DNA of 64,000 nt from Rhizomys pruinosus (Eukaryota; Chordata; Mammalia; Rodentia; Spalacidae): contig VZQC01007114.1 in assembly GCA_009823505.1 (NCBI GenBank), forward strand, positions 788,804 through 852,803. The letters are read 5' to 3'. The notes under the pieces were generated by a model. It saw only the letters and a program-made list of their open reading frames with translations. It searched no databases and was not told where the DNA came from. The position numbers and the translations under genes were made by a program. This document shows, in pieces, positions 22,381 to 32,265 of this stretch; the first letter of the stretch is position 1, and the number at the start of each line of letters is the position of its first letter.

Positions 22381-23170
22381 AAGGGCATTGTAAAAAAGAT
22401 AATCATTTCTAAAAACCCTTGAGTGCCTTCTTAAGATCCCAGCCCCTGGGCTGTGGCCATTTCTACCATAGGTCTCCCCAGCTGAGGAATGCAGCCCTCA
22501 GAACCTTGTTCCTCAGTCTTTCCATTATTTTTTAACTTCTCATGAAGCCCCTGGATAGACATTTAGTCTGGGACAAATTTCCAGAGTAGGGCCAAGTGGC
22601 AAAAGCAGTCACATATATAATCTATTTTTTAAAACTGTTCTAACAATCTCATTTTTGAAAAAGTACTAAGATTAGAGATAAAAATCGGCCAGCCTGTTGA
22701 GGAGATCCGGCCTGTGGCTGGAAGATTTACTGATGGGTTGGTCATTTGTCACACACTTTAAAGCTTAGGAAGTTTAGAACATTGTATTATGAACTTGATA
22801 ATTTGCTTACTTAAACATGACTGTTTAAAGAGGATGCTCGATCTCTGCCTCTCTTTACGAGTCTCCTGGCACAGTGTATTTGAATCCTGCAGACTTTGTT
22901 TTCCTTTATTTTTGCTTAGCATTGGGTGAGGAGAGGATCCATGCTCCGAAGGAGCAACCAGAATCTCTAAATTAGTCAATGGGTTGATAAAGGGGTGCAG
23001 GCTTTCTCTGAGAGCTACAGGAGTCAAGGAAATTTGAATTAGCCTCTGTCTTGAGAGGAAGCAAAGAGCTTAGAAAATAATGAGAACAATCTAGACAACG
23101 TGGACAAAATATGAGGTCAACAATTTCTGCCAAATAAACCTGGAAAATCATACTTTAAACCTAGACACTG
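22381..23170. other. Single-copy DNA, nothing recognised
   Basis: No repeat or coding signature. The minus frame at 22,758-23,027 (89 codons) has no recognisable domain. Confidence 0.35.
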
Positions 23171-23173
23171 AAC

Positions 23174-23365
23174 AGACCATGTGGCTCAATGGATAAATGT
23201 GCTGGCTGCCATTTATCTGAGTTCCATCCTTAGGACCCACTTGGTAGAAGGAGGGAGCAGGTGCACACAGAGTTCCTGGTGTAGCATCCATCCTCGCCTG
23301 GTGACGCTTCATCTGCAAGTGTTCACCATGTACATATTCTTATGGAGAGATTATAAATACATGTG
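23174..23365 (+). mobile_element. B3-type SINE, diverged
   Basis: Begins accatgtggctcaatggata, then gagttccatccttaggacccacttggtagaagg, the typical B3 variant of the tRNA-like head. The tail is ataaatacatg. Confidence 0.6.
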
Positions 23366-23399
23366 AAGTTAATGTTGTCTGTTTACAATGTTCCTTTGT

Positions 23400-23648
23400 G
23401 GGGCTAGAGAGATTGGTTAGCAATTAAAAGCACTGGCTGCTCTTGCAGAGGTTCGATTTCTAGCACCCACGTCCTGGCTAACAACCTTCTGTAACTCCAG
23501 TTCCAGGGGATCTGATGCCCTCTTCTGACCTCCACTAGCATTTCAGGACACAGGTGCACTTAATCTACATACAATCGTAACAGTCATACACATAAAATTA
23601 AAATAAATTTTATATTATAAATAAATAAAATAAAAAATAAAATAAAAT
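23400..23648 (+). mobile_element. B2 SINE ending in a foldback
   Basis: Head ggggctagagagattgg, B box ggttcgatttctagcacc and body ctccagttccaggggatctg are clear. The 3' end from 23,558 onwards forms the left arm and spacer of the perfect inverted repeat described separately. The spacer is AT-rich and resembles the B2 tail. Confidence 0.92.
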
Positions 23649-23701
23649 AAATTTATTTTAATTTTATGTGTATGACTGTTACGATTGTATGTAGATTAAG
23701 T
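23558..23701. repeat. Perfect 53-bp inverted repeat with 38-bp AT spacer
   Basis: The left arm 23,558-23,610 starts acttaatctacatacaatcg. The right arm 23,649-23,701 ends cgattgtatgtagattaagt and is its exact reverse complement over all 53 positions. The spacer is 23,611-23,648. The left arm belongs to the B2 3' end. The right arm runs straight into a 5'-truncated B1. The perfection of the arms points to a recent single event. Confidence 0.97.
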
Positions 23702-23820
23702 TGTGAGTTCAAGGCCAGCCTGGTCTACAGAGTAAGTTCCAGGACAGCTGAGGCTACAGGGAGACCCTGTCTCAAAAAGACCAATAAATAAATAAATAAA
23801 TAAATAATAAATAAATAAAA
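23702..23820 (+). mobile_element. 5'-truncated B1 SINE joined to the foldback
   Basis: The B1 begins in mid-element at tgtgagttcaaggccagcc, so about the first 65 bases of the element are missing. It runs to ccctgtctcaaaaagacc with a (TAAA)n tail at 23,783-23,820. Its left junction is the end of the inverted-repeat arm. Confidence 0.93.
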
Positions 23821-24115
23821 TGTTCCTTTAGTGACGAATGTCTATATGGAATGGATTATTCTTCTCAAATGGAATCAAGTGTTATAAACAATTAAGTTCT
23901 AAATTCAGTGAAATATAAGTGTTTTTACTTACATAGCACACAAGGTGCTGGTAGTGGCCCATTACTTTGGACAAAGGGGATAAGTGTTGCTTACTCTCCT
24001 GCAGCTCCATATGTAACTTCAACTAGTGTTATGAAAAGAAAACCCCTGACACAGTGTCATAAATAGTATATGAACACATGTATACAATATTGTATATTGT
24101 ATCGGAGAGGCATCC

Positions 24116-24395
24116 AGGAAGATTAGAGAATGAAAAGAGGTCGATAGAGGTTTCCATGAGTGGCAAAGCCTCAGGACCTGAGTTAGGATCCCCAGCACTC
24201 ATGGGAAAGCAGGGCATGGCGGCATGTGCTTCTAATGAGAGCCCTGGGAATGAGGGGCAAGTGAGCACCAGGGTCTTGCTGGCCAGCCAGTCTAACCCAG
24301 TTTAATGAGAGACCATATCTCAAAGAAGTAAGTGACTGAGGAAGACAACATCGTTGACCACTGGTAGACATAAGGCAAGGGTACGAGCACGCGCG

Positions 24396-24433
<38 letters not shown>

Positions 24434-24440
24434 CCACAGG
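24116..24440 (+). mobile_element. B4-type SINE with (CA)n
   Basis: Order of parts: a head relic (gacctgagttaggatccccagcac), a B1-like middle (gggcatggcggcatgtgcttc, gctggccagccagtctaac, gagagaccatatctcaaag), then a B2-like end that turns into an alternating GC/CA run at about 24,387-24,431. Confidence 0.7.
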
Positions 24441-24831
24441 AGCTTAAAGCAGAGTCAGGCTTTCGTGCCTCCCTACAGAGTGTTATGTTGTTGTCCACCT
24501 CGCCTACGCTGAGTCGGGATGGCCTTAGCTTTTCTCATTTTCCTTGTCATGCCATTGTGGCCAAGTGGATTTCTATATGACACAGTGGCCACATGCACGG
24601 TTCAAACCAGATGGGAAGCCTTGTTTGGTAACAGCCACGTGCCTTCCTTGGATGAAGATATCAGCTGTATGTGCACCTGCAGCCCTGCTCTCACACATCT
24701 GGTACAAGTCTGTCCTGCTGCTCCTGACTTATATTTCCAGAAGACCCAGAGCTTTAACCACTACTGTTCCTGTTCCGTTGTGTCCTTGTCTTTTCCAAGG
24801 CAAAGAATATTATTAATTCCTCAAATCTCTG

Positions 24832-24832
<1 letters not shown>
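24441..24832. other. Single-copy DNA, nothing recognised
   Basis: The plus-strand frame starting at 24,519 (135 codons) opens in this stretch with a hydrophobic N-terminus, then runs into the TATC array, which lengthens it artificially. No domain is recognised. Confidence 0.35.
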
Positions 24833-24872
<40 letters not shown>

Positions 24873-25066
24873 ATCTATCCATCTAATCTATCTATATCTA
24901 TCATGTATCAATCATCTATCTTCTAGTTATCATCTATCATTATATCTATCATCTATCTATCTATCATTTATCATTCTATCTATCATCTATCTTCTATCAT
25001 TCTATCATCTATCTATCTATCTATCTATCTATATTCTACCATCTCTCTGTCATTTATCATTCTATC

Positions 25067-25121
<55 letters not shown>

Positions 25122-25123
25122 AT
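24833..25123. repeat. Compound (TATC)n microsatellite, about 290 bp
   Basis: Four pure TATC blocks are separated by degenerate parts (catctatcc, cattctatc, ttctatcat). The longest pure block is at about 25,069-25,121. The mix of pure and decayed blocks shows repeated cycles of expansion and interruption. Confidence 0.97.
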
Positions 25124-25239
25124 ATACAGACCCAGGCATACTCAGATACATAAAAACATGCATGCACACATATGTAAGCATAGATGCCCATTTTTACTTT
25201 GAGCCATAGGCAGATCAGATGTATTTAAAATAATTATAT

Positions 25240-25378
25240 GAGTTGGACATGGTAGTTCATTTGGGGTCTTTATTCCCAACAACTGGAAGATAGATGCAGG
25301 AAGAAAACTACTTCCAGGCCAGCCTGGGCTATATGGTATTATTATTATTATTATTACTATTATTATTACTATTATTTT
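25240..25378 (+). mobile_element. Old B1 fragment ending in a (TTA)n run
   Basis: A diverged B1 (gttggacatggtagttcat, ttccaggccagcctgggctatatgg) stops at an interrupted TTA repeat at 25,336-25,378, which abuts the next B2. Confidence 0.65.
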
Positions 25379-25592
25379 ATTTGTATGTGTATGAGTATAT
25401 TGCCTGCATGTGTGTAAGTGTACCCAGATCATGTGATGCCCACAGAGATCAGAACAGGGCCTCAGATCCCCTGGGACTGGATTTATGGACAGTTGTTAGT
25501 TGTTATAGTTGTTAGTTGCTGGGAACTGAACCTGGAACCTTTGCAAGAACAGCCAGACCTCTTAACCACTGAGTTATTTCTCCACCCTCTTG
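25378..25592 (-). mobile_element. B2 SINE, diverged
   Basis: Reversed B2, with tail tttgtatgtgtatgagtatattgcc and head gagttatttctccaccc. A local tandem duplication (gttagttgttatagttgttagttg) lies in the middle. Confidence 0.9.
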
Positions 25593-25975
25593 TGGCCATA
25601 TTATGTCCAAAACAACAATAATAACTGTGAAGAATTCTATTGTAAACCAAATGGACAGAGACCTGAAATTCTAATGTTTACTTTTATAACCCTTTTAAGC
25701 TTTCAGCTATAACCATAGTAATAACCACACAAATATGTTTTGTATTCTATCAAATTTAATCTCCCTTTGTGCATGTTAAGACCTTCATCATTGTGAGATA
25801 ATCTCCGCTCAGGCTAGTTTGACTAGTTTAATTTAAAACCTTGATTGTTCAACCTTAAAAAATTATTATTTTCTGTATGCATCTGTTGTGACTTATTATT
25901 TAGGGGTCTGGCTGGACTGATGCTCTTTGGACTGCATCACTCCTATTTTACACACGAGATGTAGAGCACTTAAAT
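25593..25975. other. Single-copy DNA, nothing recognised
   Basis: AT-rich, no repeat or coding signature. Confidence 0.35.
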
Positions 25976-26196
25976 ATTTTATTTATTATTTTTATTTTAT
26001 GTATATGAGTGTATTGCCTGCATGTAAGTGTAGCTGTGTCATGGAATGCCCATGGGAGTCAGAGCAGGGCATGGGATTCCCCTGGAGCTGGAGTTAGAGA
26101 TGGTTGTTTGCCACCATGTGGGTGCTAGGCAATGATGGTAGGTCCTCTGTGAGAGCTTCCAGTGTTCTCACCTGTGGAGTCATCTCTCCAGCCCCA
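25976..26196 (-). mobile_element. B2 SINE
   Basis: Reversed B2, from tail attatttttattttatgtatatg to head gtcatctctccagcccc, with moderate divergence. Confidence 0.93.
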
Positions 26197-26235
26197 GGGA
26201 TGAAGAGCATCCATAATTCAAAATAAGATTATAGG

Positions 26236-26490
26236 AGCTGGAGAGATGGCTCAGCATTAAACCTAGGTCCTCTGAAGAGCACCGACTGCTCTTGCAGAGG
26301 ACCCAGGTTTGATTCCCAGCACCCACATGGCAGCTAAGAACTGTCTTTAAGCCTGGCGTGGTGGCATACACCCTTAATTCTAGCACTTGGGAGGGAGACG
26401 TAGGTGGGTCTCTGTGAGTTCAAGGCCAGCCTGGTCTACAGAGGGAGCTCCAGGCTAGCTGGGGCTATAAGGAGACCCTGTCAAAAAATA
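26236..26490 (+). mobile_element. B2-B1 composite SINE
   Basis: A B2 start (gagctggagagatggctcagc) runs, with a short internal duplication of head words, to catggcagctaagaactgtctt at about 26,347. It then changes directly into a full B1 (gcctggcgtggtggc) that ends with aaaaaataaatg. The second half of the B2 does not reappear after the B1, so this is not a simple insertion of B1 into B2. A clear TSD is not visible. Confidence 0.8.
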
Positions 26491-26639
26491 AATGACTATA
26501 AAATCCTAAGAAGGACTTATTTGCCCATCTAATCCATCTGTTCCATTACAATTTGTATGAGGCCAGTGGAGACAGGAATACAGCCAAGCATGGGCATACG
26601 CACCTTCTAAGTCCATACATGGATGACCCTGAGAAAGCA

Positions 26640-26975
26640 AGAGTAGCGCTGAGACGGCTCAGGTGCTTGATGTACCAGCATGAGGGGCAGAGTTTATCTG
26701 TAACACACATGTAAAGAACTGGGCAGGCATGCAATCTGCCTGCACACCCAGCCCACATGAGACCAACACAGGGAATCCCCAGAGCAGGCTGCATCCACGC
26801 TGGTCAAACCAGCAAGCTCAGGGTTCAGGGAGAGACCTGGTCTGGATATAATGTGGAGATCAACCGCAGAAGACAGTCCGCATCAACCTCGGCTTCCACA
26901 TGCATGTGCACACACATGTATGTACACATGTGTAGCCCCTACACAAACTTTCAAACACATGCATACCATAATCAT
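26640..26975 (+). mobile_element. B4-type SINE, diverged
   Basis: Contains gagacggctcaggtgcttg near the head, B1-like middle words (actgggcaggcatgcaatctg, gtcaaaccagcaagctc, gagagacctggtctgg) and an end with many aca/cat words. Confidence 0.55.
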
Positions 26976-28030
26976 TTGCACAAAGGGACATTTTTGTTGG
27001 GATAGGAATAGACTGTTGTGGTAGCAGTGATACTGTCATTAAAACAGTTCATAGCATCCCTTCCAAAAAAATTAGTCTAGGGTGCATTAGTCATGACAAA
27101 ACAAAATTCTTATTGTTCTGAACTTGTTTTCAAGACATAGAAAAAAAAAGCTCTTAATATGTTGCTAATGACTATAAAAGGTTTATTCGACTGAAAGGCA
27201 TTTAACATTTCTTTAAAAGAATATTCCTTATGAATGTATTTTCAATATTTTCTCAAAATTATTCTTCCCTTTAAATTAGTATCATCCATCCAGCTGATTA
27301 CACCCATTATAATCACAATGTGAAGTTAAGTCATGACTGGATGTTTGTATAGATTAATAGTCATCAGATGTTCTTGTAAATATGCATAATTGTGTTTAAA
27401 TCTATTAGCAAGTCCCAGTCTTCCTATTTGCATATTGTATCTTGAAGCTTTCCATGTCTCTGATTTCCTCCTTTCTCCCTTCATGTTTCTTCCGCACTAG
27501 AGCAAAATTTCCTAACTTTCCTTCCTCGAACATTCCATGCCCTGAAATTTCTTCCTATCTCCTTAGCCTGCCTGACTCCTGTAAAATAGAAAGCACATTG
27601 TACTTGAATCATACTGCATTTCCTCTGTTTCAACCTTGCCACCTACCACAACTGCTCAAACCCTGGAATTCAGTCTGAGTCATTTGTGTTGACCAACACC
27701 CTGCAGAATGCAGGTTCTGCCTTCCATCAGGTCAACCTGAGCCATTGTGAGGCTGACACTCCTCCATTCAGTGTGTGGACATGAACGAGGAAAGGTTTCT
27801 GTGTACCAGACCTTTTTCACACTCTATTCCTGATGTGCCCAGATGTGTGGATTTGAGAACAGCTGTTCCTGATCTTCAGTCACCCGCACTGCCTCACTGC
27901 TTCTCATGTTTAGGGCTTTGCTACGATGTCAAATTGAAGAGCCCTCTGGCTTATCTGTCATTCTGTCTATCAATCAGTCAATCAACTGATCAATCAGTTT
28001 GTCTGTTTATCCACCTATCTACATATCTCT
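26976..28030. other. AT-rich single-copy DNA
   Basis: About 1 kb without repeats. 27,020-27,440 has clustered words such as ttgctaatgac, gattaatagtcatcag, atatgcataatt and ctatttgcatattg (octamer-like). This could be regulatory, but I see no decisive sign. No gene is recognised. Confidence 0.35.
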
Positions 28031-28031
28031 T

Positions 28032-28035
<4 letters not shown>

Positions 28036-28069
<34 letters not shown>

Positions 28070-28425
28070 GTGGCTATCCGTACATGTATGTGCACAGACA
28101 TACAAGATTGCAAACACTTGCAGAGACCAGAGGCAGATTCCAGCACTCTGCTCCAGTACTCTGCTCCAGCACTCTCTACCTTGCTCCCCTGTGACAGGGT
28201 CTCTTGCTGAACCTGATGGTCAAGGTTCTTCAGCTGGGCTGGCATTCAGAAGAAACCTCAGGGCCTCCTGTTTTGGCCACCTCTGCACCTCCAGGGCTGG
28301 TGTTAGATATGTGCCTGTGCCTAGCCATGCCCAGATTTTTATCAATACACAGTTGCTGGGGTTGGAACCCAGATCTTCATGCTTTTATAGCAAGCGTTCT
28401 TACCAACTATCTCTCCAGCTCCTGG
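28036..28425 (-). mobile_element. B4-like SINE with (TG)n
   Basis: Starts with (TG)n at 28,036-28,066, then a B4-type reversed order: a gacagggtctcttgctgaac B1-like part, gttggaacccagatcttcatg and the end accaactatctctccagctcc. A 15-bp unit ctccagtactctg is repeated three times at about 28,140-28,180. Confidence 0.55.
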
Positions 28426-28446
28426 TACCCTATGAAAATCAATCAC

Positions 28447-28668
28447 ATTTGTTTATTACTTATTATTTTATCTGTGACTGTTATGGCTGCATGCATGTAA
28501 GTACACCCCATGACCTTCAAGATCAGGGCAAGCCAGAAGAGAGAGTTAGATCCCCTGGAACTGGAGTTAGAGATGATTGTTAGCTGCCATGTGGGTGCTG
28601 GGATTTGAACCTAGGTCTTCTGCAGGAGCAACCAATGGACTTAACCATGAAGCCATGTCTCCAGTCCC
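28447..28668 (-). mobile_element. B2 SINE, diverged
   Basis: Reversed B2, with tail tttattacttattattttatc, body cccctggaactggagttagag and head gccatgtctccagtcccc. Confidence 0.9.
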
Positions 28669-28698
28669 CCAATCACTTATAGAAATCTCTACTGTTTC

Positions 28699-28823
28699 TC
28701 CAGTTCCAGGGGAATCCGACACCCTCTTCTGACCTCCGCGGCATTGCATGATGCGGGTACACAAACCTGCATACAGACGGTACATTCATACACATACAAA
28801 ATAAATAAAAAATATTTAAAAAA
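28699..28823 (+). mobile_element. 5'-truncated B2 SINE
   Basis: Only the second half is present, from ctccagttccaggggaatccg to an AT tail (aaaataaataaaaaatattt). The gaatccgacaccctcttctg form matches the younger B2 copies here. Confidence 0.9.
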
Positions 28824-29100
28824 AAGAAAATTTAGCCTTTGACATCATTTGCTAATTCCTCTGTCCTTTGCCCTCTTTCCTTCACTCCCTTATGGCTCCA
28901 GGGGGCCAGAGCCAGCTCCAGTCTGAGCCCTGCTAATATGCAGCAGGAGGATGGGTGTGCAGCTTTCTCTTAGAAGAAATTTATCGCATGACTTTAAGGT
29001 GAATTTTTTGACCTCATTAACTCAGTGTGTCCATCTAGTGATTTCTTAGTGGCACCCCTGTATCTGATAGCGAAAAAGTAAGCCAGGCATGGTGGATCAT

Positions 29101-29118
29101 GTTTGTGTGTGTGTGTGT

Positions 29119-29149
<31 letters not shown>

Positions 29150-29295
29150 CATGTGTGTACTTGTAGCTCAGAGAACAACTTGCCAGAGTCTTTCTCTCAT
29201 TTTACCCTGTGAGTCCTCGCTATGGGTCCCAGCCATTGAATTCAGGTCTTGACAAAAGTACCTTAAGCCGCTGAGTCATCACTTGGGCCATGCAT
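29101..29295 (-). mobile_element. B4/RSINE1-like SINE with (TG)n
   Basis: A (TG)n tract is followed by agctcagagaacaacttgcc, gggtcccagccattgaattcagg and gccgctgagtcatcacttggg, a diverged reversed B4/RSINE1 pattern. Confidence 0.55.
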
Positions 29296-29311
29296 TTTTT
29301 TCTATATATTA

Positions 29312-29522
29312 CTTTTAAATTCTAATTTTTATGTGTATGAGTGTTTTGTGTGCATGCACGTAAGCACGCTCCTATGTGCAATGCTCAGGGAGGCCAGAAT
29401 GGGGTGTTAGAGCTCCTGCAGCTGGAGTTACAGATGGCTGTGGGCCACTATGTGGGTGCTGGGAACTGTACCCAGGTCCACTACAAGAGCATCCAGCAGT
29501 CCTGAGACGTCTCTCCAGCCCC
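29312..29522 (-). mobile_element. B2 SINE, diverged
   Basis: Reversed B2, with tail ctaatttttatgtgtatgag and head gacgtctctccagcccc; about ten bases of the head are deleted before that. Confidence 0.9.
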
Positions 29523-29815
29523 TCATGTTATTTCTTAAGCCTCTGTTTCTCAGGTTGGGACAGAGTGATGTTGACTAGGTATGGGCTCGCATATCTGTCA
29601 AATCAGAAATTTCTCCTCTCATTGGCACATGGTATTGAGAGAGCTCCTATGCTTTGCTGTGGACATGTTGGAAAGATAGAGTCTCCATTTAGTCTGACAC
29701 TGTGGCTATAGCTGGTCCGGAGACACCTGCCCTTGAGTTGCTTACACATGAACTAGGACTAGAGTCACTTATAGCTACTGTGGCTTCCATCTGCTAGAAT
29801 TAAGACATTAATCAG

Positions 29816-30025
29816 GGGCTGGAGAGATAGCCGCAGCTCCTGCAGAGGATCTGGGTTTAAGCACCCATACAGCAGCTAACAACTGTCTAGGAGTCCAGTT
29901 TCAGGAGCATCCAATGCTCTCTTCTGACCTCTGTGGGCATTGCAAGAAATGGGTGCCCTTTACATATGTGCAGGCAAAATACTCATAAAATGAAATAAAA
30001 TAAAATTTAAAATAAAATATTAAAG
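29816..30025 (+). mobile_element. B2 SINE with internal head deletion
   Basis: Begins ggggctggagagatagcc and then jumps to gcagctcctgcagagg, losing about 25 bases between the A and B boxes. The rest is a normal B2 body and an (AAAT)n-like tail. Confidence 0.9.
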
Positions 30026-30236
30026 AAGTTAATGAGATATACTAAGTGACTGACTTGTTTAATTTACATTTAGTTTTTATTAAAAAATTAATATTCTGTT
30101 AAATACATTTATAATATATTCCAATCATATAATAGTTAAGGATAGACCCATAAAACTAGTTTATTGAGCTTCATTCAAAGTAGGAATTGTTGAAAAGCCT
30201 TTTAACATTAGAACTTTGGTAGGGTGGATTTAGGTA

Positions 30237-30522
30237 AAAAGATGAGGGGGTTCGGGGCTGGAAAGATGGCCTAGCAGTTAAGAGCGCTGACCGCTCTTAC
30301 AGAGGACCAGGGTTTGATCCCCAGCACCCACATGGCGGCCGAGAGCCGTCTGAAACTCCAATTCCAGGAGAACTCCAGTTCCAGGGGAATCCGAGACCCT
30401 CTTCTGACCTCTGTGGCATTGCATGACACGGGTGCACAGACTTGCATGAAGACAGTACATTCATACACATACAGAAATAAATAAAATAAATAAAAATTTT
30501 TTTTTAAAAGATGAGGGGGTTC
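30237..30522 (+). mobile_element. B2 SINE (17-bp-duplication type) with perfect 17-bp TSD
   Basis: The TSD aaaagatgagggggttc occurs at 30,237-30,253 and 30,506-30,522. The body has the duplicated aactcca(a/g)ttccagg block. The tail is aaataaataaaataaataaa followed by a T run. Little diverged and young. Confidence 0.97.
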
Positions 30523-30581
30523 AGCCAGAATTATTTATGAAAATGTCATAATGAAACCTGTTTTTCATGTTAAAAAATGAG

Positions 30582-30724
30582 GCCAGGATTGGTGGCATAC
30601 ACCTTTAATCCAAGCACTTGGGAGGCAGAGGCAAGTGGATCTCTATAAGATCTAGTGAAGCCTGGTCTGAATAGCAAGATCCAGGCTAGCTGGGGTAACA
30701 GGGAGACCCTGTCTCAAAAAAGTG
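30582..30724 (+). mobile_element. B1 SINE, diverged
   Basis: From aggccaggattggtggcatac to ccctgtctcaaaaaagtg. The middle third is strongly altered (ataagatctagtgaagcctgg). Confidence 0.88.
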
Positions 30725-30812
30725 AGGAGTAGGGTAAAGATCAAGTCCTTGGAGGGGCAGTTGGTGTGAAGGTGGGTGTGAGAAAAGTCAACTCAGTAGT
30801 CGTTGTAACTCT

Positions 30813-31896
30813 AGAAAGAGTAGTGTGCAAAGTCTTCCTAAATCAGACAGCAGCTACGCAGGAAATAATGTCCACAATTGACAAATGGGACCTCATTAAA
30901 CTCAAAAGCTTCTGTACATCAAAAGAAACAATCAAGGAAGTGAAGAGAAAACCCACAGAGTGGGAGGAAACCTTCACCACATATACATCAGACAAAGCAT
31001 TTATTTCCAGAATATATAAACTACTCAAAAAACAAAGAAGAAAACAAATGACTCACTCAAAAGATGGAGCAAAGAACTGAACAGAGACTTCACAAGTGAG
31101 GAATTAGAGATGGCTGAGAAAAATCTTAAAAAGTGTTCAACGTTGCTAATAATTAAGCAAATGAAAATTAAAACCAATTTAAGGTATCATCTCACTCTGA
31201 TAAGACTGGCTAGGATCAAGAAAACAAATGATACCAAGTGCTGGAGAGGTTGTGGGGAAAGGGGAACACTCATCCACTGCTGGTGGGAATGTAAACTCCT
31301 ACAACCACTATGGAAAGCAGTGCAGAGAACCCTTAAAAGACCCAAAATGAGCTTACCGCCTGACCCACCCATACCACTCCTGGGTATATACCCACAAGAC
31401 TCATCTTACCACAGAGATACATGCAAAGCCATGTTTATTGCAGCTCTCTTCACAATAGCAAAGAGCTGGAACCAACCCAATTGCCCTTCAACTGACGAGT
31501 GGATGACAAAAATATGGTATATATACACAATGGAGTACTATTCAGCGGTAAAGAAAGATGACATCATGAACTTTGCAGGTAAATGGATGGAACTCAAAGC
31601 GATTATGCTAAGTGAAGTAACACAGTCCCAGAAAACAAACGACGATATCCCTCATCTGTGGATGCTACAGCCAATCACCTAGTTGAAGGCAAACTGAGTA
31701 ACATTAATGTTATATGCCTCGTGACCTGAAAACAACTGTGGTCTTATATTGTGAATCCTTTAAGAGGTTCTAGAACTAAGCTACCATTTATTTTCAGAGT
31801 TAGGAATTTTTGGTATATGGGTGGAGGGTATACATGCATATTTTAGAGTAATATAAGATCAAAAGAATTAGGGGAAAAAAAGAAAGAGTAGTGTGC
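30813..31896 (+). mobile_element. 5'-truncated L1 with perfect 16-bp TSD
   Basis: The TSD agaaagagtagtgtgc is at 30,813-30,828 and 31,881-31,896. The element between them is about 1,052 bp: the ORF2 C-terminal region, a short 3' UTR (31,683-31,870) and a short A-rich end (ggggaaaaaaag). Only the last fifth of ORF2 is present, so it was dead on arrival, as is usual for L1. Perfect flanks beside a broken frame suggest moderate age. Confidence 0.95.
30829..31682 (+). pseudogene. L1 ORF2 C-terminal fragment, one frameshift
   Basis: The L1 ORF2 protein is endonuclease plus reverse transcriptase. Only the region after the reverse-transcriptase domain is left. The first part reads in one frame with the typical words IDKWDLIKLKSFC and KPTEWEE, up to about 31,060. 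A one-base loss in the run aaaagatgg shifts the frame, and the rest stays open for 190 codons from the first Met at 31,110 to a TAG at 31,680. The Cys-rich motif C-x3-C-x7-H-x4-C is intact (first Cys codon at 31,239, CWRGCGERG). Further family words are CWWECKLLQPLW, PLLGIYP and YTMEYYSAVKKDD. There is no promoter or 5' part, and nothing suggests it is expressed. Confidence 0.93.
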
Positions 31897-32058
31897 TTGG
31901 GTACAGAGACTAAAGCTGTCTAAAGGGTGTTGAGTGACAGCTCTGAGAGCCACTGGGGCTGGATGAGAAGGGACCCTGAACATGTATACAGGGTGTTAGC
32001 CCACAGAAGGCAGAGAAGTGGCTTCAGCTAGGAGATGATGCTGTATGACTTGCATTGT

Positions 32059-32265
32059 AAAACAGTGTCTCTTAGCCGGGCATGGTGACGTACACCTTTA
32101 ATCCTAGCACTTGGGAGGCAGAGGCAGGTGCATCTTTGTGAGTTCAAGGCCAGGCTGGTCTACAGAGTGAGTTCCAAGACAGCTGGGGCTACAGGGAGAC
32201 CCTGTCTCCAAAAGACCAAAAACAAAACAAAACAAAACAAAACAAAACAAAAAACAGTGTCTCTT
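32059..32265 (+). mobile_element. B1 SINE with perfect 15-bp TSD
   Basis: The TSD aaaacagtgtctctt occurs at 32,059-32,073 and 32,251-32,265. The full B1 runs from agccgggcatggtgac to ccctgtctccaaaagacc, with an (AAAAC)n tail. Confidence 0.97.

Noticed and set aside
27999..28583. 194-codon plus-strand frame
   Set aside because: It runs through a TG repeat, a B4-like SINE and the start of a B2; there is no unique coding segment.
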